Part shown: piece by piece, positions 1 to 8,718 of the stretch | Layout: each line of letters opens with the position of its first letter | Numbering within the stretch: position 1 is the first letter of the stretch | Assembly: GCF_028473745.1 (NCBI RefSeq) | Contig: NZ_CP101137.1 | Coordinates: 3,410,001-3,474,000 of the forward strand | Origin: Streptomyces sp. M92 | GTDB lineage: Bacteria; Actinomycetota; Actinomycetes; Streptomycetales; Streptomycetaceae | Direction: 5' to 3' | Length of the DNA stretch: 64,000 nucleotides | Notes under the pieces: model-generated | The model's input: only the letters and a program-made list of their open reading frames with translations | Told to the model about the DNA's origin: nothing | Database searches by the model: none | Program-made: the position numbers and the translations under genes

Positions 1-1496
1 TCCAGGCCCAGGGACGCGGCGACGGCTGGCGGGAGCTCGGCATCGCCCAGGAACTGGTCCGCGGCCTGCCGCCCTCCCAGGTGCACGCCGAGGTGCTGGC
101 CATGGCCGCCAACTGGTCGATGCTCCACGACCCGGGCCCCGACGCGGTCGTCGCCGCCGAGCGGGCCGTCGAGTACGCGCGCATGGTCGGCGCCGACGAC
201 ATCGAGCTCAACGCCCGGCTCACCCTGGGCGGCCTGATGGTCGACGCGGGCCACATCGACGCGGGGCTCGCCGAGATGTACCAGGTCAGAGGCCTGGTGG
301 TGGCGCAAGGGCGGTCCGCCGTGGTGGCCCGCAGCCACGTCAACCTGCCGTCCGTCCTGGAGAGCGTCGGCCGTTCCGAGGAGGCGCTCGGCATCCTGCG
401 CGAGGGTGTCGAGCTGACCCGGCGGATGGGGCTGCTGGAGTCCGAGGCCTGGGTGTGGGGCAACCTCTCCGAGTCGCTGATCTCGCTGGGCCGCTGGGAC
501 GAGGCCCTGGAGGCCGCGGCGCGGGCATCGGCCCCGGGCCGCGGCCCCGCACCACGCGGTGGCGCCGCCCTCAAGCGCGCCGTCGTCGCCCTCGCCCGGG
601 GCGGGACGGCCGAGGCCGCCGGGCTGCTCGCCGAGGCCCGCGCCGCCTACGGCACGCACGACCCCATGCCGCAGTACCGCCTCCCGCTGGCCGCCCTCGC
701 CCTCGGCATCGCCGCCGCCGAGGGCCGCCTCCCCGACGTCCGCGCCGAACTCGGCCGGGCCCTGGACGCGGGCCTGCCGCCCGGCACCCAGCGCTACGGC
801 TGGCCGCTGCTGCTGTTCGCCGCCCAGGCGGAGGCCGACGCCCGCGGGCTGCCGGCCGCCGAGGAGGGACGGGCCGAGGCCCTGGAACGGATCGCCGGCA
901 CCGCCAAGTCGCTCACCACCGGGGCACCCGTCTGGCTCGCCCACGAGAAGTGGGTCCGTGCCGAACTCCACCGGGCCGAGGGCCGGGACACCCCGGCGCT
1001 CTGGACGGAGGTGGTCACCGCCTTCGAGTGCCTGGAGCGGCCCTACGATCTCGCCCGGGTCCGGCACCGGCTCGCCGCCGCCCTCCTGGACACCGGCGGC
1101 GAGGACGAGCGCGCCCGCGCCACGGAGCTGCTCCGCCTGGCCGGCGCCGTCGCCCGGCACCTCGGCGCCCGTCCGCTGGCCGACGCGGTCGACCGGCTCG
1201 GCCGCCGCGCCCGCCTCACCCTGGGCCGCGCCGCCGGACCCGAGCGCGTCCCCGCCGACCCGGCCGAGGCCCTGGGCCTCACCGGCCGGGAACGCGACGT
1301 GCTGCGCCTGGTCTCCGACGGCCGCACCAACCGGCAGATAGCGGAGGAACTCTTCATCTCCCCGAAGACGGCCAGCGTCCACGTCTCCAACATCCTGGCC
1401 AAGCTCGGCGTGTCCGGCCGCGGTGAGGCGGCGGCGGTGGCCCACCGGCTGGCGCTCTTCCCGGCCGACCGGCTCACGTCCGGTTCGGCCGAGTGA
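1..1496 (+). CDS. LuxR-family transcriptional regulator, 3' part (5' truncated by window edge)
   Basis: The reading frame is open from base 3 with no convincing start, so the gene begins upstream of the window. About 498 residues are visible. Most of this is an alpha-helical, alanine/leucine-rich repeat region resembling the TPR-like middle part of large AAA-ATPase LuxR (LAL-type) regulators. The last 65 residues form a LuxR/GerE helix-turn-helix: LTGRERDVLRLVSDG followed by TNRQIAEELFISPKTASVHV and NILAKLGV. It probably activates transcription after binding a ligand in the missing N-terminal ATPase region; the target is unknown. The gene ends 38 bases before the next small gene. Alternative: a shorter TPR-LuxR protein without ATPase domain, which the missing part would decide. 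Confidence 0.85.
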   Translation, partial: QAQGRGDGWRELGIAQELVRGLPPSQVHAEVLAMAANWSMLHDPGPDAVVAAERAVEYARMVGADDIELNARLTLGGLMVDAGHIDAGLAEMYQVRGLVVAQGRSAVVARSHVNLPSVLESVGRSEEALGILREGVELTRRMGLLESEAWVWGNLSESLISLGRWDEALEAAARASAPGRGPAPRGGAALKRAVVALARGGTAEAAGLLAEARAAYGTHDPMPQYRLPLAALALGIAAAEGRLPDVRAELGRALDAGLPPGTQRYGWPLLLFAAQAEADARGLPAAEEGRAEALERIAGTAKSLTTGAPVWLAHEKWVRAELHRAEGRDTPALWTEVVTAFECLERPYDLARVRHRLAAALLDTGGEDERARATELLRLAGAVARHLGARPLADAVDRLGRRARLTLGRAAGPERVPADPAEALGLTGRERDVLRLVSDGRTNRQIAEELFISPKTASVHVSNILAKLGVSGRGEAAAVAHRLALFPADRLTSGSAE

Positions 1497-1534
1497 GGCT
1501 TACGCTGTAAAGGACGCCGACGGACGGAGGCACT

Positions 1535-1738
1535 GTGTTCAACGCATTCGAGGAGCTGTTCTCCCCCGGCCGCAAGCACACCCGCGACGAGCAGAACCGA
1601 CTGGAACTGACCCGCGAGGACGTCGGTGACGGCGACCCCGGCCACGGCCCGATAGACCTCTCGTCGGGCAAGGTCGTCGTCCACGTCCCCCGCCCCGCCG
1701 AGGCGGCCGACGACCGAGGACACCCGAGCGGCCCCTGA
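1535..1738 (+). CDS. Small DUF6191-type protein, 67 aa
   Basis: A short acidic protein starting MFNAFEELFSPGRKH, with a middle LTREDVGDGDPGHGPIDL and a VVVHVP tail. This pattern matches the actinobacterial DUF6191 family as I remember it; the function is unknown. It has no signal peptide and no membrane segment. The GTG start at 1535 is preceded by a good ribosome site (ggagg at 1526-1530). It lies 38 bp after the LuxR gene and converges with the lipoprotein gene that follows. Confidence 0.75.
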   Translation: MFNAFEELFSPGRKHTRDEQNRLELTREDVGDGDPGHGPIDLSSGKVVVHVPRPAEAADDRGHPSGP

Positions 1739-1746
1739 GGCCCGTC

Positions 1747-2916
1747 CTAGCTGACCCGCAGCTCCAGGATCCGGTCGTCGTCCTGCTTCGGGTCGCCCCG
1801 GCCGTCCGTGTTGCTGGTCACCAGCCACAGCCGGTCGCCGCCCGCCGCGACGACCGTGCGCAGCCGCCCGTACTCGCCCTCCAGGAAGGCCTGCGGGTCG
1901 GCCGCCGCCTCCGTCCCCTTCAGCGGCACCCGCCACAGCCGCTCACCGCGCAGGCCCGCCATCCACACCGAACCCTCGGCGAAGGCGATACCGCTGGGGG
2001 AGGCCTCGTCGGTGCTCCACTGGGCGAGCGGATCGTGGAAGCCGGAGCCGCCGCTCCTGCCCTCGGCCTCGGGCCAGCCGTAGTTGTCGCCCGGCTTGAT
2101 CGCGTTCAGCTCGTCCCAGGTGTCCTGTCCGAACTCCGCGGCGAACAGCCGCTGCTCGTCGTCCCAGGCCAGCCCCTGCACGTTCCGGTGGCCGTACGAG
2201 TACACGACCGAGTCGGGGAACGGGTTGCCGGGCGCCGGCTCGCCGTCCGGTGTCATCCGCAGGATCTTGCCGCCGAGGGACTCCTTGTCCTGGGACAGGC
2301 CCTCGTCACCGCTCTCGCCGGTGCCCGCGTAGAGCATCTTGTCGGGGCCGAAGGCGATCCGCCCGCCGTTGTGGACCACTCCCTTGGGGATGCCCCGGAA
2401 GACCGTGTCCGGCTCCCCCAGCTGCTCACCGGACGGTTTCTTCTCGTCGTACCGCATGCGCACGATCCGGTTGTCCGAGGCCGAGGTGAAGTACGCGTAG
2501 ACCATGTGGTCCGAGGCGTAGTCGGGGGAGAGCGCGATGCCGAGCAGACCGCCCTCGCCGGCCGCGGCCACCCCGGGCACCTCGCCCAGCTCCGTCTTCT
2601 CGCCGGTCTTCTCGTCGACCCGCGTGATCGTGGCCCCGTCGCGGGAGGAGACCAGCAGGCCACCGCCGGGCAGCGGCGCCAGGCCCCAGGGGCTCTCCAG
2701 GCCGGTGGCGACCGTACGGACCACCTCCACGGAGCCCTTCGCGGGCGGCGTCCGTTCGGCGGCCGACCCCGGAGGCGACGACCGGTCCGCCGTACTGCTC
2801 GCGGAGGTGGAGCCGTCCGCGCCCGACGGCTCCCCGGCGTCGGAGGAGCAGCCGGCCGTCAGCAGCAGGGCGGCGGTGGCCAACACGGCCGGCACGGCTC
2901 GACGTCGCACGATCAT
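1747..2916 (-). CDS. PQQ-dependent glucose/sorbosone dehydrogenase-like lipoprotein
   Basis: 389 residues. The N-terminus MIVRRRAVPAVLATAALLL runs into the lipobox LTAGC, so the protein should be a lipoprotein anchored to the outer face of the membrane. A Ser/Thr-rich linker precedes a six-bladed beta-propeller of the GSDH type: GLESPWGLAPLPGGGLLVSS, GEGGLLGIALSPDY, FGPDKMLYAGTGESGD and YSYGHRNVQGLAWDD are its typical strands, including the His/Arg-containing NVQGLA segment near the PQQ/Ca site. Soluble family members oxidise aldose sugars. An open frame extends upstream to 2961, but the ATG at 2916 has a good ribosome site (aaggga) and is followed directly by the signal sequence. Actual use of PQQ cannot be judged from the sequence. 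Confidence 0.85.
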   Translation of the reverse strand: MIVRRRAVPAVLATAALLLTAGCSSDAGEPSGADGSTSASSTADRSSPPGSAAERTPPAKGSVEVVRTVATGLESPWGLAPLPGGGLLVSSRDGATITRVDEKTGEKTELGEVPGVAAAGEGGLLGIALSPDYASDHMVYAYFTSASDNRIVRMRYDEKKPSGEQLGEPDTVFRGIPKGVVHNGGRIAFGPDKMLYAGTGESGDEGLSQDKESLGGKILRMTPDGEPAPGNPFPDSVVYSYGHRNVQGLAWDDEQRLFAAEFGQDTWDELNAIKPGDNYGWPEAEGRSGGSGFHDPLAQWSTDEASPSGIAFAEGSVWMAGLRGERLWRVPLKGTEAAADPQAFLEGEYGRLRTVVAAGGDRLWLVTSNTDGRGDPKQDDDRILELRVS

Positions 2917-3017
2917 GGTCGACAGGTCCCTTCGACGCGGCGGGTTCTCCTTGTCATACACCGCACGCGCCCTTCAAGTTCCCGATCGCCGAATCCCGAA
3001 CCGGGCAATCGCCCGCC

Positions 3018-4016
3018 TCAGTCCCACGAGCCCCGGGCCGTCGGCAGCCGGCGCACCTCCGTCAGGTCCTCCTCGGTCAGCCGCAGGCCGGCCGCCCCGG
3101 CGTTGTCGCTCACCCAGCGTTCCCGTTTGGTGCCCGGCACCGGCACCACGTGCGGCCCCTGCGCCAGCACCCAGGCCAGCGCCACCTGCGCGGGCGTGAC
3201 CGCGTCGCCGTGCCGGGCGGCGATCCGGCGCAGGCCCGCCACGATCGGCTGGTTGGCGGCCATCATCTCGGCGGTGAAGCGGGGGTGCCGGGCGCGCAGA
3301 TCCTCCGGTTCAAAGCCCTGCCCGGGCGTCAGCGTGCCGGTCAGGAAGCCGTTGCCGAGCGGCATCGCGGCGAGGAAGCCGACGCCGCGCGTCACGCACC
3401 ACGGCAGCAGCGTCCGCAACGCCTCCGGCGACCACACCGACAGCTCCGCCTCGACCGCGCTCACCGGGAACACCTGCTGCACCCGCTCCAGCTGCCGGAC
3501 GGTGGCGTCGTGCAGCCGCGCCCCCGGCCGCCGGGCCGACCGCGCGCCCACCGCGCAGAGCCCGAGCGCCCGCACCTTCCCGGCCCGCACCAGCTCCGCC
3601 ATCGCGCCCCAGGTCTCCTCGATCGGCACCTCGGGATCGGCACGGTGCAGCTGGTAGAGGTCGATGACGTCCGTCTGGAGCCGGCGCAGGGAGGCGTCGC
3701 AGGCACGTTTCACATAGCCGGGGCGGCCGTTGGCCACGATGTGCTGGTCGCCCACCAGCAGACCGACCTTGGTCGACACGAAGGCGTCCGGCCGCCGCTC
3801 CTTCAACACCCGTCCCAGCAGCAGCTCGTTGGTGAACGGGCCGTACATGTCCGCCGTGTCCAGCAGCGAGACACCCAGGTCGAGGGCCCGGTGCACCGCT
3901 CTGACCGACTCCTCGCCCCGCTGCCGCGACGCGCTGTACGCCCAGTTCATCGGCATGCACCCGAGTCCGACGGCCCCCACCGCGAGTGCCGTCGCGCCGA
4001 TCGTCCTGCGCTCCAC
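3018..4016 (-). CDS. Aldo/keto reductase
   Basis: 332 residues, the full length of the family. The NADPH-dependent (beta/alpha)8 barrel shows the catalytic tetrad: Asp and Tyr in LLDTADMYGPFTNE, Lys in VSTKVGL and His in YQLHRADP. The C-terminal cofactor-binding motif VPGTKRERWVSDN is present. It resembles the YajO/YghZ-like or AKR11-13 group acting on small aldehydes or ketones; the substrate cannot be predicted. It diverges from the 2-hydroxyacid dehydrogenase gene at 4092 across 75 bp, so the two redox enzymes may share a control region. Confidence 0.9.
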   Translation of the reverse strand: MERRTIGATALAVGAVGLGCMPMNWAYSASRQRGEESVRAVHRALDLGVSLLDTADMYGPFTNELLLGRVLKERRPDAFVSTKVGLLVGDQHIVANGRPGYVKRACDASLRRLQTDVIDLYQLHRADPEVPIEETWGAMAELVRAGKVRALGLCAVGARSARRPGARLHDATVRQLERVQQVFPVSAVEAELSVWSPEALRTLLPWCVTRGVGFLAAMPLGNGFLTGTLTPGQGFEPEDLRARHPRFTAEMMAANQPIVAGLRRIAARHGDAVTPAQVALAWVLAQGPHVVPVPGTKRERWVSDNAGAAGLRLTEEDLTEVRRLPTARGSWD

Positions 4017-4091
4017 CGGTCGTGACCCTCCCTCGTCAGGTCACCCAACCTAACCTCTGCCCTTCCGCGCCCCTGACATAGCCTCCTGACC

Positions 4092-5033
4092 ATGAGTGCT
4101 GACGTGTGGCTGCCCATCCCGCCGGACGAGATCGAGGGTCTTCCCGAGGGCCCCGCCTACCGCTACTGGAACGGTGAGGAGTCCTTCCCCGCCGACCCGG
4201 CCGACTGCGCGTACTACGTCGTCCCCTACATGAAGCCCAGCGGCATCGGCACCCGCCCGCTGCCCGGGATGCGCTCCGTCCAGGTCGTCCAGACCCTCTC
4301 CGCCGGCATCGACCACGTGGAGCCCGGCCTGCGGCACCTGCCCGCGGGGGTCCAACTGTGCAACGCGCGCGGCGTGCACGAGGCCAGCACCGCGGAACTC
4401 ACCCTGGCCCTGATCCTCGCCTCCCTGCGCGGCGTGCCCGACTTCGTCCGGGCGCAGGACCGCGGCGAGTGGCTGGGCGGCTTCCGGCCCGCGCTCGCCG
4501 ACCGCACGGTGCTCATCGTCGGATACGGATCGATCGGCGCCGCGATCGAGGACCGGCTCGTGCCGTTCGAGGTCGCGCCGGTCGTGCGCGTCGCACGCTC
4601 CGCCCGCACCACGGCGCGCGGCCCGGTGCACCCGCTCACCGAACTGCCCTCCCTGCTCCCGGAGGCCGACGTCGTCGTCCTGTCCACACCGCTCACCGAG
4701 GAGACCCGCGGGCTGGCCGACGCGGAGTTCCTGGCCCGCATGAAGGACGGCGCCCTGCTCGTCAACGTCGCCCGCGGCCCCGTCGTCGACACGAAGGCGT
4801 TGCTCACCGAACTGGAGAGCGGACGCATCACCGCCGCCCTCGACGTGACCGACCCCGAGCCGCTGCCGCCCGGCCACCCCCTGTGGCGTGCTCCCGGCAT
4901 ACTCGTCAGCCCGCACGCCGGGGGCCCGACCTCCGCCTTCCTGCCGCGCGCCAAGCGGCTGCTGGTGGACCAGTTGAGCCGTTTCGTGAACCGGGAGCCG
5001 CTGCGCAACGTGATCCTGACGACGGGCGCGTAA
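4092..5033 (+). CDS. D-isomer specific 2-hydroxyacid dehydrogenase
   Basis: 313 residues. The Rossmann nucleotide site VLIVGYGSIGAAI (GxGxxG), the substrate arginine in VNVARGPVVDT, the acidic partner in DVTDPEPLP and the catalytic histidine in SPHAGGPT are all visible, giving the family's Arg-Glu/Asp-His relay. The N-terminal catalytic domain holds VQTLSAGIDHVEPGL. It belongs to the glyoxylate/hydroxypyruvate reductase-like branch. It should reduce a 2-keto acid with NAD(P)H in the cytoplasm. The substrate is unknown; no ACT domain is present, so it is not a second SerA. Confidence 0.9.
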   Translation: MSADVWLPIPPDEIEGLPEGPAYRYWNGEESFPADPADCAYYVVPYMKPSGIGTRPLPGMRSVQVVQTLSAGIDHVEPGLRHLPAGVQLCNARGVHEASTAELTLALILASLRGVPDFVRAQDRGEWLGGFRPALADRTVLIVGYGSIGAAIEDRLVPFEVAPVVRVARSARTTARGPVHPLTELPSLLPEADVVVLSTPLTEETRGLADAEFLARMKDGALLVNVARGPVVDTKALLTELESGRITAALDVTDPEPLPPGHPLWRAPGILVSPHAGGPTSAFLPRAKRLLVDQLSRFVNREPLRNVILTTGA

Positions 5034-5198
5034 TCCCTTCCGGGTACCCTCCGCAACTCTCCGGACGCGGTGGGTACGCGCATATCCGCTGGTCGTCACG
5101 GAGCGTAGAGAACCTATGTCCCTGAGTGACCATCCTGGTGTATCGTCCGACAGGGGACGCGCCGCGCACCGGTCGGCGCCGGGGATGGATCTCAGACT

Positions 5199-8100
5199 GT
5201 GAGGGGGGCGACGGGCGATGCACGGCCTATGGACGAACGACCCGACGCGGCGGAGCCGCCGCCGGCGACCCTGGCGCACGACCGCGACCGCGCGCGGGCG
5301 AGGCCGGTCCGGCCGCGACGGTCGGCCCTGCCCCCACCAGCGCCGGCACGGCGGCCGCAGCAAGCAGAAGCCGCCCCTCCCGCGGGGCGCGCGGGCCGCG
5401 GGACCGGCGCGGACCGGGAGGCCCCGGTGAGTCCGCCGACCTCCGTACCCACGCTGGACGGCGCGCTGCGGGCGCAGCCCTCGCCCGGACCGCTGCCGCC
5501 CCGGCCGTCGGCCGTCGCCGGCGGGCCGACCCTCGTCCGCCAGCTCGTCCTGGCCCTGGTCTGCGCGGGATACGCCGTCGGTTCCGCGTTCGGCTGGGGT
5601 TCGGACCACCTCGCCAAGATCATGGGTGACTTCGGGCTGAGCGCCGCCGCGGCCGCCGCCGCGGTCTCCTGCTTCGTCTACGCCCGTGGGCGCCGGGTCC
5701 GTTTCCGGCCCGCCTGGTTGCTGTTCGCCCTCTCCTCGGCGATGGCCTCCCTGGGCAACGCGGTCTGGGGGTGGTACGAGGTCGTCCTGCGCCAGCCCGT
5801 GCCCAGCCCCAGCTACGCGGACCTGTTCTTCCTGTGCTTCGCGCCGCCCGCCATCGTGGGTCTGCTGGTGCTGGCCAAGCGGCCCGTGACGAAGGCGGGC
5901 TGGATCTGCCTCGGCCTGGACGCCTGGCTGATCGGCGGTTCGCTGCTGACGCTGGCGTGGAGCCTGGCGCTGGCGCAGGCGGCGAAGGCCGGGGGCGGTT
6001 CCAGCGTGGCGCACGGCGCGCTGTCGGTGGCCTACCCGCTGCTCGACATCGCCCTGGTCAGCATGGTGCTCGCGCTGCACTTCAGACGGTCGCCCGTCTG
6101 CCGTTCCGCGGTCAACACCGCCATCGGCGCACTCGCCCTGACGGTGATGTGCGACGCCCTGTTCACCTCGCCGCTGCTGCACAACAGCTACCGCTCCGGG
6201 CAACTGCTCGACGCCGGCTGGTTCGCCGGTTCGCTGCTGCTCGCCTACGCCCCCTGGGCCGCGTCCCGGCGCGGGGGGCAGGCGGACGAGGAGCGGACCG
6301 GCGGGCACACACGCGTGGTGCGTGAGCACGTGCCCGGCCAGCGCGGCACCACCGGCCACCACGCGGCGTCCGCGGCCGCCAACGCGTCCGCAGCGGTGAC
6401 CGGACCCGGCCCGGGGGGCGAGCGCGGGCGCTATCCGGGCGCCCGGCCCATCGCCGGTTCCCTGGCGGCGCTCACGCCCTACCTCGCCGCCGCCGTCTGC
6501 ACCCTGGGCATCCTCTACAACGTTCTCAACGGCCGCAGCGTCGACCGCGTGGTGCTGCTCACCGGCGGAACCGTGGTGCTCGCCCTCGTCGTGCGCCAGG
6601 GCATCATGCTGCTCGACAACATCACCCTCACCCAGGAACTGGCCCAGAAGGAGAACCACTTCCGCTCCCTGGTCCAGGGCTCCAGCGACGTCATCATGAT
6701 CGCCGCGCCCAACGGCATCCTCCGCTACGTCTCCCCGGCCGCCGCCGGGGTCTACGGACGCCCGGCCGAGGAACTCGTCGGCAGCGAACTGGCCGGTCTC
6801 ATCCACCCGGAGGACCTCGGCTGCGTGGTGCACGAGGTGCGCCGGTTCCTCGCCGCCAGCCCGGTGGAGGAACCCACCACGCGCATCGAGTGCCGCTTCC
6901 GCTCCGGGGGTGGGGGAGGCTGGCTCAACGTGGAGTCCACCGTCAACCGCCACCACGGCGGCCTGATCTTCAACAGCCGGGACGTCACCGAGAGAGTGCG
7001 CCTGCAGGCGCAGCTCCAGCACAACGCCGAACACGACCCGCTCACCGACCTGCCCAACCGGGCCCTGTTCACCCGGCGCGTCCAGCAGGCACTGTCCGGC
7101 CGTCGCGCCTCCGACCGGGGCGCCGCCCTGCGCGGCACCGCGGTGCTCTTCATCGACCTCGACGGTTTCAAGGGCGTCAACGACACCATCGGGCACCAGG
7201 CCGGCGACGAGCTGCTCGTCCAGGCCGCCCGCAGACTCCAGGAGGCCGTCCGCAAGGGCGACACCGCCTCCCGGCTGGGCGGCGACGAGTTCGCGGCCCT
7301 CATCGTCGGGGACGGCGCGACCCGGGAGCGGGCGGCCCGCGAGCGGCAGATCCTGGAACTCGCCGACCGCCTCAGGGTGACCCTCTCGCAGCCCTACCTC
7401 ATCGACGGGAACGACGTCCGCGTCAACGCCTCCATCGGAGTCGCCTTCGCCGAAGCCGGCCTCGGGGCGGGCGAGTTGCTGCGCAACGCCGACCTCGCGA
7501 TGTACCGGGCCAAGGCGGGCGGCAAGGGGCGCGTCGAGCTGTACAGACCGCAGATGCAGCAGGACGTCGTACGCAAGGCCGAGCTGGCCACGCGGCTGCG
7601 GGCCGCCCTCCAGGACGGGGAGTTCGCGCTGCTGCACCAGCCGGTGGTCTCCCTCACCGACGGCCGGATCGCGTCGGTCTGCGCCCAGCCGCGCTGGCGC
7701 TCCTCCCAGGGCGTGCTGTTCACCCCCGCGGAGTTCCTGCGCGTGAGCGAGGACGGCGACAAGACCGCCGAGCTGGACCGCTGGGTGCTCCAGGAGGCCG
7801 TGGAACAGGCCGCGGAGCGCGCGGCGGCCGGGCTCTCGGCGGCCGTGGCCATACGCATCGGTGCCCGTCGGCTGCTGGACCGCTCCATGCCGCTGGGGAC
7901 CGTGGAGGCCCTGCTGACCCGGCACGGGCTGCCCCCCGGCGCCCTTGTGATCGAGCTGTCGGACATCGACCCACGGGTCGGTCTGGACGAACTGGACCGC
8001 CGGCTGAACGCCCTGCGCAGGGTCGGCGTCCGCATCGCCCTCGACGGCTTCGGCAGCGGCTACTCCGCGATCACCGCACTGCGGCGCCTGCCCGTGGACG

Positions 8101-8465
8101 TCCTCAAACTCGAACGCGGCCTGGTCGAGGGCGTCGTGGAGTCGGCGCGGCTGCACAAGATCACCAGCGGCCTGCTGCGCATCGCCACCGACCTCGGGCT
8201 GAAGTCCGTGGCGGACGGGGTCGACCTGCCCGAGCAGATCGTGGCCCTGCGCGCGATGGGCTGCACGCACGGACAGGGCATGGCGTTCTCCGGTCCGCTC
8301 GACGAGTACCGGCTGCGCAGAGCGCTCGGAACCGGCCGCTACCCGGTGCCGCACGGCCCGGCCGAACCCGCCTTCGCGGGCGGTGTCACGGCCGGCCTGC
8401 CCGCCGTCCTGCGTGGTGGCACAGCCCTCCGCTCACATAATGAGACGCCCGTCCCACCCACTTGA
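5199..8465 (+). CDS. Membrane PAS-GGDEF-EAL cyclic di-GMP protein with degenerate EAL domain
   Basis: 1088 residues from the GTG at 5199. A GTG at 5427 with a better-placed ribosome site (gggagg) would give 1012 residues, and the first 76 residues are low-complexity Ala/Pro/Arg, so the start is uncertain. Residues about 110-470 hold many hydrophobic helices (an integral membrane sensor). A PAS domain follows (about 486-600). The GGDEF domain (about 610-780) has an intact [10 protein letters not shown] at 694-698 and an inhibitory I-site RKGD exactly five residues before it, so it should be a feedback-inhibited diguanylate cyclase. The C-terminal EAL domain is degenerate: SVCAQPRW replaces the EAL signature, DGFGSGYS replaces DDFGTGYS and ADGVD replaces AEGVE. 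It probably binds c-di-GMP or has lost phosphodiesterase activity. Its stop codon lies inside the ilvB promoter. Confidence 0.88.
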   Translation: MRGATGDARPMDERPDAAEPPPATLAHDRDRARARPVRPRRSALPPPAPARRPQQAEAAPPAGRAGRGTGADREAPVSPPTSVPTLDGALRAQPSPGPLPPRPSAVAGGPTLVRQLVLALVCAGYAVGSAFGWGSDHLAKIMGDFGLSAAAAAAAVSCFVYARGRRVRFRPAWLLFALSSAMASLGNAVWGWYEVVLRQPVPSPSYADLFFLCFAPPAIVGLLVLAKRPVTKAGWICLGLDAWLIGGSLLTLAWSLALAQAAKAGGGSSVAHGALSVAYPLLDIALVSMVLALHFRRSPVCRSAVNTAIGALALTVMCDALFTSPLLHNSYRSGQLLDAGWFAGSLLLAYAPWAASRRGGQADEERTGGHTRVVREHVPGQRGTTGHHAASAAANASAAVTGPGPGGERGRYPGARPIAGSLAALTPYLAAAVCTLGILYNVLNGRSVDRVVLLTGGTVVLALVVRQGIMLLDNITLTQELAQKENHFRSLVQGSSDVIMIAAPNGILRYVSPAAAGVYGRPAEELVGSELAGLIHPEDLGCVVHEVRRFLAASPVEEPTTRIECRFRSGGGGGWLNVESTVNRHHGGLIFNSRDVTERVRLQAQLQHNAEHDPLTDLPNRALFTRRVQQALSGRRASDRGAALRGTAVLFIDLDGFKGVNDTIGHQAGDELLVQAARRLQEAVRKGDTASRLGGDEFAALIVGDGATRERAARERQILELADRLRVTLSQPYLIDGNDVRVNASIGVAFAEAGLGAGELLRNADLAMYRAKAGGKGRVELYRPQMQQDVVRKAELATRLRAALQDGEFALLHQPVVSLTDGRIASVCAQPRWRSSQGVLFTPAEFLRVSEDGDKTAELDRWVLQEAVEQAAERAAAGLSAAVAIRIGARRLLDRSMPLGTVEALLTRHGLPPGALVIELSDIDPRVGLDELDRRLNALRRVGVRIALDGFGSGYSAITALRRLPVDVLKLERGLVEGVVESARLHKITSGLLRIATDLGLKSVADGVDLPEQIVALRAMGCTHGQGMAFSGPLDEYRLRRALGTGRYPVPHGPAEPAFAGGVTAGLPAVLRGGTALRSHNETPVPPT

Positions 8466-8491
8466 CAGTGGGTGTGCGCCGGGTGGAGGGT
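8462..8491 (+). promoter_or_regulatory. Predicted promoter of the ilvBNC leader
   Basis: TTGACA at 8462-8467 is a perfect -35 box. An 18-base spacer leads to GAGGGT (8486-8491), a passable -10 box. Transcription would then begin at about 8498-8499, at or next to the ATG of the leader peptide. The -35 box lies inside a perfect 7-bp inverted repeat, ACCCACT (8456-8462) and AGTGGGT (8467-8473), which could be a repressor site. The box also overlaps the stop codon of the upstream gene. Confidence 0.5.
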
Positions 8492-8498
8492 CAGTGCC

Positions 8499-8540
8499 AT
8501 GCGCACCCGAATTCTCGTACTTGGAAAGCGCGTCGGCTGA
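8499..8540 (+). CDS. ilvB leader peptide, 13 aa
   Basis: The short frame encodes [13 protein letters not shown] followed by TGA. The core Ile-Leu-Val-Leu is written ATT CTC GTA CTT, so three of four codons are rare in this G+C-rich genome, which suits ribosome stalling when branched-chain amino acids are short. A ggaggg lies 8 bases upstream but may double as the -10 region. Branched-chain leader peptides upstream of ilvB are known in actinobacteria. The strong terminator hairpin starts 53 nt after the stop codon, and ilvB follows. Confidence 0.72.
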   Translation: MRTRILVLGKRVG

Positions 8541-8593
8541 GCAGGTGACGTCCGGACCGTTCCGGACTCCCCGCGACACACACCCGGCGCGCT

Positions 8594-8627
8594 CCCCTCG
8601 CTTGCCTTTTGGCACGAGGGGTTTTTT
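8594..8627 (+). terminator. ilvB attenuator (intrinsic terminator in the leader)
   Basis: CCCCTCG (8594-8600) pairs with CGAGGGG (8615-8621). The inner TGCC/GGCA (8603-8606, 8611-8614) closes a TTTT loop, and six T residues follow at 8622-8627. A U-tract terminator is uncommon in Streptomyces, so its position between a branched-chain leader peptide and ilvB strongly suggests transcription attenuation. An upstream hairpin GTCCGGA/TCCGGAC (8550-8556, 8561-8567) could be the pause or competing structure; I could not resolve the antiterminator by eye. Confidence 0.75.
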
Positions 8628-8718
8628 GTTGCACCAGCACCCCTGGGCAACAGCCGCACACCGCTCAAACCTCGCAGAACCCTCAGCATCAACCCTCAGC
8701 ATCGAGAAGAGAATGCCG

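Noticed and set aside
5218..5430. 70-codon frame starting ATG 5218 behind a gagggggg
   Set aside because: It overlaps the start of the GGDEF-EAL gene in another frame, is Arg-rich without features and lacks any sign of conservation; the ribosome-like site may instead serve the main gene.
4050..8354. Very long minus-strand open frame opposite the 2-hydroxyacid dehydrogenase and GGDEF-EAL genes
   Set aside because: It arises from the G+C-rich codon pattern of the plus-strand genes, is Arg/Gly/His/Gln-rich without domains, and crosses two well-supported genes.
8541..8718. T-box or other riboswitch upstream of ilvB
   Set aside because: No T-box consensus or specifier-loop architecture is visible; the leader peptide plus terminator explains the region more simply.
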